A stretch of 64,000 nucleotides of DNA from Rosa chinensis (Eukaryota > Streptophyta > Magnoliopsida > Rosales > Rosaceae), in NCBI RefSeq assembly GCF_002994745.2, contig NC_037093.1:16999555-17063554 (forward strand). The letters are read 5' to 3'. How positions within the stretch are numbered: the first letter of the stretch is position 1; the number at the start of each line of letters is the position of its first letter. The position numbers were made by a program, and so were the translations under genes. Below the pieces are notes generated by a model. The model was not told the DNA's origin, did no database searches, and worked only from the letters and a program-made list of their open reading frames with translations. This document shows, piece after piece, positions 34,398 to 45,948 of this stretch.

Positions 34398-34473
34398 TTT
34401 TCCAAAGACTAAAAAGATTATTGCAGAGTGTTACCTTTTCAAACTTTTGTTTGGCTTTGGTTTGAAAAGCTGT
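33647..34473 (+). repeat. Tandem duplication of about 70 bp, first copy split by the LINE
   Basis: The phrase agactaaaaagattattgca...ttttgtttggctttgg...gaaaagctg occurs whole at 34405-34473. It also occurs split, as 33648-33690 plus 34333-34355, around the LINE. A (TA)n tract (34357-34398) separates the two copies. Confidence 0.85.
33691..34323 (+). mobile_element. 5'-truncated LINE with intact RNase H domain
   Basis: The body begins at gccccttcag and ends in a run of about 22 A (34305-34326). The TSD is aaacttttg (33682-33690 and 34324-34332). An open frame covers the RNase H domain that closes plant L1-type ORF2, with the four acidic residues in place: NTDATW, EAQAVL, EADCLP and ADVAAHLA (stop 34237-34239). 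The frame appears to start at 33598 only because flanking host sequence happens to be open. The intact frame suggests a fairly recent insertion. 5' truncation is the usual outcome of target-primed reverse transcription. Confidence 0.88.
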
Positions 34474-36365
34474 TTACCAGTTGACTCGATATTTTTATTT
34501 TTTTATTTTATTTTTTGGTGATGCGGGCTAGCATGCAAAATAGTAAAATTTACTGAACAGGACTTGCAGAAAGTTGAAGTCAGCACTTACTCTATGATGA
34601 GTGTCTCCTGGAAGGCCATTCAGAGATGGGAATGCATCTCTACCAAGTATGAAAAAAAAATGAAAAAAAAAAAAAAAAAAGCAGCTTACTGATTGTCTAC
34701 GCATTATGAAATTGTATGGTGAGTACAAGAGAACAACAGCGGAATGCCATGAAACAGAAGAAATCAAACATTTAGTACCTCAGTAGCATTCCTAACTTTC
34801 TTTTTGGACATATTCATGTTGGAATCAAGTGGACTTTACATTATCTATATCCATTAAGTAAATAACAATTGATTTACTCCTAAATATCCATTAAGTAAAT
34901 AACAATTGATTTACTCCTAAGATAAATAACAAGAAGTACAAGAGTTATCTCTATCTAGTTACCTATTGAGATTGTATGTCTCTCTTTAGGAGTTGGAAAT
35001 TCAAGTTAACCTTATTTGATTAACATTAAGCTTATGTGATAAACTTTAGTCTCCTAAGTGATAAGTTTAGGCTTTATCTGGACTCTTTTATGGGATGAGC
35101 TGCTCTTAAGTTTTGCCTATATATATAGCAGGAGATAGTCCCTGTCTCTACTATGCAAAACATTCAGTTCATTCCCATTAGTGAGGTTTAAAGTAAGTAG
35201 AATGTAGAAGGCTATTCCCTTGGTGAGTTACTACTGCAGACTTGCTTCATCTGTTGCTATGTTGCTGTGTTGGTGATCCAATGTCGAACATGTACTCACT
35301 TGGCCAAACTATTCTGATGGGATCAAGAGTGTGGATGCAGGTGAACTCCTAGTTCTATTAGGAATGCTCTTGTATTTATACTTCTGCAGGTTATGTATTT
35401 GTGTTCTTATGAATTGATCTTGATGTGCTTATTAAGCTGTTGTTGCTGCATCATGTTTTTACGAATGTTTTCAGAGCAAATTTTCATAAAACACAAATCA
35501 TATGAATTCTTTTTTTATTGATTTAGAAAAGCCGATAAAGAAAATCAATTCGGAAAATAAAATGTTTTTTCTCTGCCTTCAAGAAAATAGGCTTTAAGAC
35601 ACAGCACGTTTTCAAACCTAGCCCATTTTAAATACACCAAACCCAAACCTAACTTTAGAACAAAAACCCCAGACTTAAGTAAACTCCATCAACAATCAAT
35701 TTAACTTCAAGGATTGATTTTGGGGCTGAAGGCGCGCGATGAGATTAAAGATCTCAGAAGGGATTCAAAACCCATTCAGGCCCTCGATTCATGTAGGGTT
35801 AGTTTTACTAGTTTGTTTTCAATTTTTTCTTCCACTAAATTTTCTGTTGCTGCGCTGTAGCAGAGGCTAAGGTACGTTTATGCAATCTTCACAACTCACA
35901 TTTCAATTTCTGCATATGGAAATGGTTGTTATATGGATTACTGTTTAGCATATGGAAAGGGTTGTCATAATCATATTCCTCCTGATTGTTTCTACTTAAT
36001 CAAGGAAATATATATTGTGCCAAAAGAATTTTATTAAGCTTGGTATCTAAGGTTCCTTACTGATTTTTGTGTTTGGTCCTCAGCATCATTATATTTGTCC
36101 GCATGATGGTTTACCAATCCTATTGAGAGTCAGTACCGTATTGAGGGCCAGTAGCCCCAATCACAAAATCGTTTGGCAAATATGTGAAGCATTGGCATTT
36201 AGGGATGTTCTAAAAGGATTACAAATATGTATGTATAATGTTCATTAGCTTATTATTCCACACTTTGGTTACTGAAGGGTAAATCTTGAGAATATTGTTG
36301 TTTGTTAGTAGTTTGGGAGAGTTCAATGTTTTCAATCATTCTATTTAGAAAGCAATACTTACAGG
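34474..36365. other. Intergenic host sequence; possible copia solo LTR
   Basis: A 37-bp tandem duplication (atccattaagtaaataacaa...) lies at about 34848-34920. From about 34817 (TGTTGGAATCAAG) to about 35450 the sequence has the look of a copia LTR (TG start, tatatatagcaggag, T-rich 3' part), but I found no matching end or TSD. Bases 35700-35880 resemble a 5' UTR or exon-like region without a long frame. No gene is supported. Confidence 0.35.
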
Positions 36366-36861
36366 TGTACATATTGATAGATATTTCATCACCATAAGGT
36401 TTTGGCACTATCAGGTGGGGCCCGTAGGAGCACCCATGTGCCATACCATGGGTCGGGTTCACAACCCACCATGATAGTGCTCATCAGGGGCGACACCTCG
36501 GGCATCAAGGGCCTCAAACCTGGCCAGCATAGCCCATCTAATTACACACCAGAAGTTGATATAGCTATAAGGGGATAAGCTGCGTCCCACATCGAAGAAA
36601 TGGGAAACTCCTTTCCCATGCTCAAGTATAAGTGATCAACACAACCACCAACAGGGGGGTAATAACTTCTTTCATTACTATTACTCTATCAATATATATA
36701 TATAGATCCTAACTCAGGTATTGGAGAGGCAAAAACCGTCCGGTACGGTTTATTCCTCTAACGTTGTGTATTTTGTCCAAACAAGGACTCAGAAGTTATA
36801 TCGGTACCCGGCCGTCGTATAGCATTCTGTGTGACGTACCCGGAGAAATCCACTAGAAACA
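36366..36861 (+). repeat. 5' LTR of the Tat element
   Basis: Begins TGTACATATTGATAG, ends CACTAGAAACA, and aligns throughout with 48198-48698. It contains tcccacatcgaagaaatggg and a (TA)n plus tagatcc segment that may be its TATA region. It is followed by ttggcattccagatagggggctc, the PBS/leader position. Confidence 0.9.
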
Positions 36862-36894
36862 TTGGCATTCCAGATAGGGGGCTCGTTATCATGG

Positions 36895-38610
36895 TAGAGC
36901 AGGAGGAAACGGCAGGTTCGGGCAGAAATGTTGCCCGGGCATTAGTATTTTCACCCAGCACTTCAGCGTTTGAGACACCAAACATAGGAATTGAAACACA
37001 CGGCCCAGGGTCCTTAGACCCAGTTGGAGCAAGAATTCATTGGTAGTCCCGGACCCTTAGGCCCAGGTTTCAGAGCTAGAAGCCACGCGATCGGAGATCG
37101 CAGCCTTTGATGAGCAAAGCAGGATTGATCGGGAACAGCAGAGAATCGACAGAGAGACCAGCCTCCTTTCGCAACAAAGACTACAAGAGTTGGAAGACGA
37201 GAACACCGCGCTCGCTCGAGCTTTGGACTGACGACACCAACATAACGAGGCTCTTACTCAAGCTCTTGCAAGGGACACACAAGTCACGGCACCAGAAGTA
37301 ACAGCTGCCCTAATAACTGCAGTGGTAGGTGCAACCGGTACCAAGCCTTCTACGGCCAGCTGTACCGGTCAGTTGGTCATTCATATACCTGTCGATCTGT
37401 ACTCGGAAAGCCTGAGGCATATGCCACACCCAGCTCTACCCAGGCTGCAGTAAATTGAGCCGCCGGTAGCCGACGCAAACACGACACTGCTCGTATAGAT
37501 GAGTAACTTACTGAGCGCCCTTCAAGCAAGGGTAGAGACAGCGGAGAATCAGGAAACGAGGTGTCCTCTAGCAACTTTCGAAGACCGACCGGGGCCTTTC
37601 ACCTAGGAAGTCCAAGGCGCAGTATGTTCAAATGCTTCAAAGCCGTTCAAGATTGATTACACAGGTATCGGGGCCCCATATCAACATTTGCAGGCCTTTC
37701 GCTCGCAGACGAGTGCCAAGGGGTACACAGATGAGGTATGTTGCAACATGTTCCAGGAGACATTGTCTGGTGAGGCTTTGAGTTGGTTCTACGAGCTACC
37801 AACTGGTTCTGTAGGAAATTTCAAGGAGCTCACAAACAAATTTGTGGCCCGTTTCATTCTACGTACCGATGGAATTAACACCCCAACAGGATTACTGAAA
37901 GTACAACAAGGGCAGAATGAAACGTTGAAATCTTTCATCAACAGATGGAAAGCGGCTACCGCTAAGTGCTGGGATCTAAACAAAGAGTTGGCGGAATTGG
38001 CTTTCAGGAGGGGTCTAAGACCTGGAGACTTCCTCTACAGGATTAATCATCATCCCTCGGCTAGCTACGACGAGCTAACGGGCCATTAGGCACGCCCAGG
38101 CTGAATTTGAAACATAAGGGGATAACGTCAAGCAAGAAAGGAGAAGAACCACAAATCCGGCTCCGGTGGCCAGGGACGAGTTAAAAAAGAGGGAGTGGAC
38201 TCAGGATGGCGAGCGATCACCCTATCCTACAAGCAAGAGGGGCAAGGAATCCTCATCCAGATCTAGTCACTATACTAGCACTCAATCCCATTGGGAAGAG
38301 AGATCACAACAATACCCCAAAACACCACCCCCACCCAGGTACAAGGTATTCAATCTCCTCATCGCCTCATAAGAGACCATCTGGAAAGAGAATAGAGACG
38401 AAATACCCGGATCACCACCTAATAAGTTCCCATAGGGAAAGCTTAAACAACAGGATATCGGTACATTCTGTACCTATCACGAAGACGCCGAGCACAATAC
38501 TAACCTTTGCAAGGCTCTAAAAAATACGATTGAGTCACTTGTTCAAAAAGGCAAACTTCAGCGATATCTGCCCGCTAAGGAGATAGGAGCTATCGACTTG
38601 TATGGCTAGA
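36895..38610 (+). pseudogene. gag of the Tat element
   Basis: The core is at about 37640-38089. The frame reads KPFKIDYTGIGAPYQHLQAF, then ETLSGEALSWFYELP, FKELTNKFVARFI, QNETLKSFINRWKAA and LAFRRGLRPGDFLYRI, the retrotransposon gag (PF03732-type) pattern. Downstream (about 38461-38600) another frame holds TFCTYHEDAEHNTNLCKALK, a zinc-knuckle-like C-x2-H...C region. Stops and frameshifts separate the pieces. Gag would build the particle; this copy cannot. Confidence 0.82.
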
Positions 38611-38739
38611 TTCTCACGATCCATGGTGGAGGACCAAAGAATTTACAGTCCCAAAGGTGGAAACGGGGCACTAGTTTCGGCCACCCTGAGGTTTTCAATT
38701 TGCACAACACCCCTCGGGAGGGAAATGTGACTGGATGGA

Positions 38740-39240
38740 AGTCAATCACTTTTTTGGAGGAAGAGGAAGGGCACCTCAAAATGCCTTATGACGTCCCCTT
38801 CCACATCACATTCCAAATGGACCACTACATTACTTCCTGGGTACTCATCGATACCAACGCCTCGATTAGTGTACTGTTTTGTGATGCATACAAGGCCCTG
38901 AATCAGGGACGATCTAAGTTATCACAAGACAACTAGCCCCTGATCAGTTTCTCCAGGGATATCATTCAGCCACTAGGATTTGATTATCTATCGATCACGG
39001 TGGGAGAAAGCCCAAACTGCTCGACCATCAAAACAGAGTTCATCGTGGTCGATTGTGTCTCGTCCTACAACGCGATCTTGGGGCGACCAACACTCCGGCA
39101 CCTGAAGACATTTGTAGCTGGCCACATGCTCATGATGAAGATTCCAACTCCAACGGGAATGGCAGCGATCCGGGGTGATCAGGCCGCGGCAAGGCATTGC
39201 TATTCTTTGACTGCATCCCGGAGAAAGGGAAGGTTAGAGA
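38740..39240 (+). pseudogene. Retropepsin-like protease of the Tat element
   Basis: Two open segments read ITFQMDHYITSWVLIDTNASISVLF and, after a break near 38935, TIKTEFIVVDCVSSYNAILGRPTLRHL. This is the Tat-type protease. The catalytic triad expected as DTGAS reads DTNAS, a likely inactivating change, although the Asp itself is kept. Confidence 0.78.
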
Positions 39241-39539
39241 TGTTATCGGTAATTGCGGATCCCTCACCCACAGATTGGTATGAGGATCCCAGAGATGACA
39301 CAAATTTAGACGAAGAACGGCCCGGTGCCGTGGAGGACATTGAAAAAGTTGTACTATCTGACGAGTTCCCCGACAGAACTGTCAGGATCAGTACCAAGTT
39401 GACCCCATCTGTCAAGGAGAGTTTAGTCTTATTTCTGTGTGCGAATGCATCTGCTTTTGCCTGGTCGTATGAAGACATGCCCCAGATCCCGACTGATATA
39501 GCCATACAACCTCAGCATTGTTCCTTTTTCAGACCCAGT

Positions 39540-40060
39540 GAGACAGAAGTGCAGAGCTTTCAACCATGATAAATACAGGGCTATCCAGGCAGAAGTGAAG
39601 AAGCTTATGGCCATCAAATTTGTCAGGGAGGTAACATACCCTTGTTGGCTAGCCAATGTGGTCATGGTATGCAAGAAGACAGCGGGATCCTAGCGTATGT
39701 GTGTGGATTACACCAATCTCAACCGAGCAAGCCCCAAGGACAGCTTCTCACTCCTAAGAATTGACCAACTCATAGATTCTACAACTGGGTACGGGCTACT
39801 CAGTTTTATGAACGCTTTCAATGGGTACAATCAAATAAGAATGAATCCTGCGGACGAGGAACACACCGCTTTCACCACCGATAAGGGCCTTTACTGTTAC
39901 CAAGTTATGCCTTTTGGACTTAAGAATGCAGGTGCCACGTATTAAAGACTCGTCAATTTCATGTTTGTAGACATCATCGGTACCATCGTGGAAGTGTACG
40001 TGGACGATATGCTGGTCAAAAGCCTAACGGTCGGTGATCAAGTAATGAACCTGGCAATTG
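39540..40060 (+). pseudogene. Reverse transcriptase of the Tat element
   Basis: The reading passes through stops and includes EVKKLMAIKFVREVTYPCWLANVVMV, RMCVDYTNLNRASPKDSF, LLSFMNAFNGYNQIRM, VMPFGLKNAGATY and VEVYVDDMLVKS. The YVDD box is intact, but the first catalytic Asp region reads FMNAF where FMDAF is expected. Stops occur near 39693 and 39943. Confidence 0.85.
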
Positions 40061-40249
40061 TTTTCACCATCATCTTATGAAACGATATAGGGCTGAACCA
40101 CAGAAGTGCATCTTTGGGGTGGAGATAAGAAAGTTCCTCTGCTACATCATCAGCCATCAGGGTATAGAGGAAAACCCAGAGAAAGTACAGGCCATCTTAG
40201 ACATGACCTCACCCACCTTCCGGAACTAGGTTTAGTCCCTTACCGGGAA

Positions 40250-41260
40250 GGTGGCCGCCCTTTCAAGATTCGTGTCAAGACTCACGGATAAATGTACACC
40301 TTTCTTCAAATTACTAAAGACCCAGCATATAGAGAAAATCACCTGGACTGCTGAACCAGAGGCAGTATTTAGTGGTATAAAGGCATATTTGGCGGTGGTG
40401 CCATTACTGTCAAAACCTATTCCTAGAGAGATGTTGTACATATATATAGATGCATCTGTAACTGCTGTAAGCTCGGCGCTGATCAGACGGGACCATGACT
40501 GCAAGTACCTTGTGTACTACGCAGGCAAGGGTTATACTGGTGTAGAGTCACGATACCCGAACATTGAGAAAGTGGCTTTAGCTCTCCTAGTGTCTGCTAG
40601 AAAGCTCCGGCACTACTTCTAAGCACACTCAATTACCATTTTCACTAACCACCCATTGAGGCAGGTACTTTAGAAGCCAGAAACCTTAGGAAGACTCATC
40701 AAGTGGGCCATTAAGTGGGGAGAATTTGATATCCACTACAAGCCCTGGACTGCTATAAAAGGCCAGGCAGTGGCAGATTTGATTTCAGAGCTCATCATTT
40801 CTCAGGATCTGTCCACGAGAAAGGAGGAACCACTGACCTTTTGTCCACAACCACCAAATACCTGGCAGTTATATGTCGACGAAGCATCTAATACGAGGAC
40901 AAGTGGGGCCGGCATTTTGCTTGTCAGTCTGAAAGACCAATTGTATGAGTACGCCTTGAAATTTGCTTTCAAGGCATTCAATAATGCTGCAGAGTATGAG
41001 GCCCTTATCGCGGGTTTACAGGTCGCCTGGGAGCTGGATGTCCAGCACCTCCACATCTTCAGCAACTCCCAATTGGTGGTAAATCAGGTCAACAGGGACT
41101 TTGAGGCCAAGGAACCTCAGATGTCATCTTACCTGGCCCTTACTAAGGCATTGATACAACGATTCACCACATTCACAATTACTCAGATACCGAGAGCTAA
41201 GAATAACAAGGTAGATGCTCTCGCCAAGCTTGCAACAACTTCTCGGAGTGCTGCATACGG
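40250..41260 (+). pseudogene. Two consecutive RNase H domains of the Tat element
   Basis: The first RNase H lies at about 40250-40622 (FFKLLKTQ, LYIYIDASVTAVSSALIR, ESRYPNIEKVALALLVSARKL). After a frame break a second, differently organised RNase H follows in the open frame from 40770: WQLYVDEASN, AEYEALIAGLQVA, FSNSQLVVNQVN, NKVDALAKLATT. This second domain resembles the plant (archaeal-type) RNase H that Tat/Ogre elements acquired. Asp, Glu, and the final Asp are present, but the third acidic position (normally SDS) reads SNS. Confidence 0.8.
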
Positions 41261-41379
41261 GGCCACAAAGGTGGAAATACTAGAAAAGCCAAGCACTTCT
41301 AAAACGGTATCTGAAATATTCGCCATTGACAACACTGCCTCCTGGATGGACCCAATACTCAAATACATGGTTGATGGCT

Positions 41380-42561
41380 TGGCTCCAGAGGACAAGGTTG
41401 AGGCAAGAAGGTTACAGCTTAGGTCAGCCCAATACACAATAATGAATGGAAAGCTTTATAGAAAGGGTCATAGTTCCCCTAATCTCAAGTGCGTCAAACC
41501 TGAAGAGGGCCACAGTATACTAAAGGACATCCACAGTGGTGTCTACGATAACCACGCAGGGGCACGATCTCTTACACACAAGGCTCTTCAAGCCGGGTAT
41601 TTTTGGCCAACTATGTCAGCACTAGCTCAAACAATATCAGGTTCTTGCCATAAGTGCCAAATGTACACCAACGTCCCAAGGGCACTGCCTATCGCTCTCT
41701 CCATTCTTCTTGCACCTTGGCCTTTCTGCTAGTAGGGCCTGGACCTAATTGGCAAGCTACCTACGGCCGTAGGATAGTTCAAGTACGCCATTGTAGCAGT
41801 GGACTATCAGACAAAATGGGTAGAGGCAGAACTTCTCGTGGCCATCACTACAAAGAAAGTGAAGAATTTTTTATGGAGGAATATCTGCTGTAGATTCGGA
41901 GTCCCGGACACTATAGTCATGACAACGGGGCCTAATTTGACAACGATGAGTTAAGAGCATATATCGAGAACATGGGCAATAAGATCTTGTACACCTTACC
42001 AGCACATCCACAAACTAACGGCCAGGTGGAAGCCGTCAACAAAATAATCAAGAAAATTCTCAAGAAGAAGCTTGACGATGCCAAGGGCCTTTGGGTCTCC
42101 AAGCTCCTGAAAGTGTTGTAGGCTATCAGAACTACAGCAACGGAAGCTACTGAAGAAACTCCCTTCTGCATGGCTTTTGGGACTGAGACAGTTCTCCCCA
42201 TCGAGATACAAATCTAAAGTGAAAGGATCGAGTACTTCAACATGGGTACCAACGCAGAAAGCCTTTGGCTCGATACCAATTTACTGGAGGAACAACTGGA
42301 TGTAGCGCACATGCATAATCTCTCAAACAAGAGGAGAATAGCCCGCTACTACGATGCCAACGTACGGTCCGAATGCTAAAGTTAGGGGACTGGGTCATGA
42401 AACAACTATACCCGGAGCCAAGACGGCTGGACCCTTCTTGGGTAGGTCCTTATGAAATCGTAGAGGAAGTAGGTTCAGCTACTTTCTACATCTGGGACAT
42501 GGACAAAGTAACTTCCCTGCATCCATGGAACACACAACGTCTCCGGTACTATTACAAGTAG
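41380..42561 (+). pseudogene. Integrase of the Tat element
   Basis: The N-terminal zinc-binding part is in the frame ending 41732: HSGVYDNHAGARSLTHKALQ, GYFWPTM, then SCHKCQ (H...H...C-x2-C). Catalytic-core pieces in other frames include AIVAVDYQTKWVEAE (about 41784-41830) and a damaged DNGPNFD-like region near 41920. The C-terminal part (42373-42561) is open: LKLGDWVMKQLYPEPRRLDPSW, VGPYEIVEEV, HPWNTQRLRYYYK. Broken by several stops. Confidence 0.82.
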
Positions 42562-42996
42562 TTCCCGGACCATTTTACCTTAGCTTTTTGGATCATCCAG
42601 TTACTGTAAGCTACCTATCAGGTACTTATTTTATATAGGCCACCAAGTAGTACTTGAATGGAAAAAATGAATTATTCAGACCATTGCTTCCTTTTTCTTT
42701 TTTTTACCTCAGTTCCTGAACATTCAGTTGTATTGTTAATTACTCTATTCCGGTAATAAGTAGTTTACACATACAAGTTTTAACGAGGCATAAAATACAA
42801 GCAATCTTAATCCCTTTCAACATTTCCATTCAAGGCATAAAAGGAAGGTTGCAGCCATCAACAAAATAATTTGGCTTCCCAACCAAAGGAAATAGTTAAA
42901 GGGTAAACTAGTTATCGGCCCAGTAGCCATTGTTCCAAAAAAGGGTGAACTAGTTAGCAAAAAAAAAAACAAAAACACAAAAAACTAGATACTGAA
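42562..42996 (+). other. Non-coding stretch after pol of the Tat element
   Basis: AT-rich untranslated sequence between the integrase stop and the antisense ORF. Nothing recognised. Confidence 0.5.
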
Positions 42997-45251
42997 CTAT
43001 TGTTGTTGAGGTTCAGGGTGACTCCCGCTAGCACCCTCTTTGGCCTTTCCCTGCTCTTGCTGCTGCTTTTTCATTTTTTCTATAAGGCCCCGCTTGAATT
43101 TAGCATCATCAAGGTACCCAGCAGCCACCCACTCACGGTACTTCATGATGACAGCTTTATCTTGAGCAGTAATCAGCAGGTCAGTCATCTCCCGCGAGCC
43201 TTTGTACTTTTCAATTGCGCACCTTAGGCACATTACTCTCCAGGTACTCTGCCTTAGCCTGCTAGGAGTTAGCCCTCTCCTCTACTTCCTGGAGTGACTT
43301 AAGATCCTTCTTCAGCTCACTAACGTTGCCTTCCAACTCCAGGATCTTCTTCTTTGACTCCTCCAACTCCCCCACCTTGGCAGTCAAGGAATCGACTTTT
43401 TATTTCAAAGAGTCCCGCTCCTTCTCCAGCTTTCCCTTCTCTTCGTGAAGATACTTGACCTGCCCGGATAGGTTGCTCACCTCTTTTTTCAGATGGGTAT
43501 CTTCCTTACTCGCATCAATGGCGTACACATTGAACAAGGCCTAAATGAACGTCAAACGTCAGAGTTGGGCATAGCCCCAATCAATAGAAAACCAAGATGG
43601 GAAGGATTCACTTACTCGCATCATGGATTCCCGGGCGAGTCAACAGTTTTCCTTGGGAGTGTTATCTTTCACATGTACCCGGTCCAGATCTATATCCTTC
43701 AGATTCGCGAGCTGCTTGATTGGCTTCTTAAGCACTGGAGGAATTGGGGGTGATAGCAAACCCAGGGAGGGAGATGCCCCGGAGACTACCTTGTCGCCCT
43801 TCTGGGGTTTCTTCCCACCGGTACCTTTGCCATCCTCACCAGTGTAGGTCACCTCTTCCTTATCACCACTCCAGTGCCTGTGTCGCCTCTTCCTCTTCTT
43901 TTCGGGGAGCAAACCTTCCTCGCTCTCGGGGACCCGCTGGAAAGAGAGACCTGGGATCCCGAAGCCTTTGCCTTGCCTTTGTCAGTTTCCACTAGCACCA
44001 GGACATCAACGGCCAGGTTCTCCACTGAATTTACGATGGGGGCATTCGGATCGGGCACGCCATAGGTGTTGTCGAACAATTCCAGCAATATCTCATCCAA
44101 CGAACTCCCAGTCTTCTTCCCAGCGAGATCGACATCAATGAAGTGGGCATCTTCTCCTTGGTTGATCAGCCTGTCCATCAACTTGGTGTCATCCATTCTG
44201 TCTACTGGTTTTCCCTTCCAGGGTTTTCTCTTTTGTACTTTAGCTGCACAAAAAAAAAAAAAAAAAACTCGGAAAAAAAAAAAGAAGTCACGGTTGGCCT
44301 CACCAGGTACCCTCCCTATCTTCAGCCTATCCAAGATCGAGTACCGGATAAACCTATACGAGCTCCTATCTTTGGCATCATCCCATATAGCGTAAACTTT
44401 CACTATTCTTTTCCTCTCCATATCGGTTAGGCTGTAGGCTTGATCCCCTATGGCTTGAAATGTACCCGTCAACTGCTACTTCTTGTTATGTATCTGCCAA
44501 CGTCCCCCAGCAAGAAACACTTTGTTTCTCCACTTCTTGCTCTGGGAAGTGGGCAGATCGGTAACTAAGGGCTCATAGTCCCAGGCACTGAACGTCACGG
44601 TCCCCAGACCCATTTTCTTCTTGGATTACATGACCCGGTAAACTGCCCTAAACTCATTTATTGAGGGCCACCCCTGCTCGTACAGATCCCACATCACCAT
44701 CATACTTAGGATCTACCGCCACGCATTCGGTAGCAGCTGCCCCGGTGATAGGTTCAGCATCCGCAGTTGATATTGCAGGCACCGGGGCAGCGGCAAGGAA
44801 AGCCTTAGTGAAAGACATTCTCGTGGAGCACCACCCACTCTTTGGGTGGGTTCGCCGCTAGCTCACCGGGTTGCAACGGCCTTAGGTAGACCTTTTCTAG
44901 TATCCCCCACCTTATTTTCATAGAGTTGATCTCTTTGATTGTCATGCTCCTCCCCGGCTCCTCACAAACAGTCCCATCCACCAGCATGTATTCAAACCTG
45001 GATATACCCTCAGGAATCACTACAGTAACCTCTCTATCCTTCGAACCATGACTTTCTTCACTTTTACATCCCTCAGTACTCCCCGTACTCTCCAACATCA
45101 CCCCTATAGACAACCCAGTCTCCTCTACCCTAGAAACTTTATGGGTACTGCTGCTTGCTAGGTACCGATTTATGTCTAACTCCGCTTGCCTTGTGGAGGC
45201 CTGATGAGATGATTCCGCTCCCCCAGCTACAGCTTTGGTCTCTGATTCCAT
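42997..45251 (-). pseudogene. Antisense ORF region of the Tat element
   Basis: Three open frames on the minus strand follow each other. 45251-44805 (148 codons) starts MESETKAVAGGAESSHQ and contains INSMKIRWGILEKVYLRPLQPGE. 44472-43849 (207 codons) has ERKRIVKVYAIWDDAKDRSSY and a basic C terminus. Then, through stops, a charged coiled-coil-like part leads to 43233-42997 (VAAGYLDDAKFKRGLIEKM, Q-rich end). On the minus strand GTGAGG (44303) and TTTTGTGCAG (44244) could bound a 60-bp intron; removing it deletes the poly-Phe run encoded by T tracts. Antisense ORFs between pol and the 3' LTR are reported for Tat-lineage elements; their function is not known to me. Confidence 0.65.
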
Positions 45252-45948
45252 CCTAGCCCTATAGGTATCCTAGCCTTGTTCAAGGTCCGGTATCTGGAAT
45301 AAGAAACATAGGAGTCAGCCAAGAATTTTAGATCTAAGGCTCCATTGAAATGTGGATCACTCTACACTCAAACCAAAAACCCAGATAACACATAGACCTA
45401 CGAAGCAAAACCAAAAACTCAAAACCTACCCAAATCACTATCTACACAATCTCTACCCAATTGCTAGCAATCTATTCGTATTCACTACGATAAATAGTTT
45501 CATTATACCAAAACACAATGCAAAGCAAATTTCACAAACAACAGCCCAGAAAAGCTACAGAACCCAAACGAAAATAGTGCATTTTTCCAGAAAGAGCGTA
45601 GGGTAGCTTTCCTCTTTTGCTGCAGTCGCAAGCCTTCCCAAAGCCAACCTCCAGTCGCTGGCCTCCTCTTCCTCCAAAAATCTACGATTGCAGACAGATG
45701 AAAAGAATTCCCAGAGAGTTGTAGAGAGAGCTTTGAAGACAAAAATGAAAGGTGAAGAGGCAAAGCGACTTTTCTTCTTAAATTCAATACTGGGGAAATC
45801 GCAACCATCCAAGGCTAATTATACCAAACTATAAGATCATGCCACATGTCCCACGACCATCCCCTACTCCTCGAACATGCAAACAGTCAGAGATGAGGGG
45901 ACGCGCATTTATTACCTCTCCAAGATTGATGCACCTCGGATTGGGTAC
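45252..45948. other. Tat-element sequence between the antisense ORF and the nested solo LTR
   Basis: Probable promoter or 5' UTR side of the antisense ORF. It contains a stretch with short ORFs on both strands but no recognisable domain. Confidence 0.4.

Noticed and set aside
34817..35450. Copia-type solo LTR
   Set aside because: The start and general composition fit, but no definite 3' end or target-site duplication could be found, so it is mentioned only as a possibility in the spacer entry.
43493..44395. Several plus-strand ORFs of 62-109 codons
   Set aside because: They are shadows of the minus-strand antisense ORF region of the Tat element.
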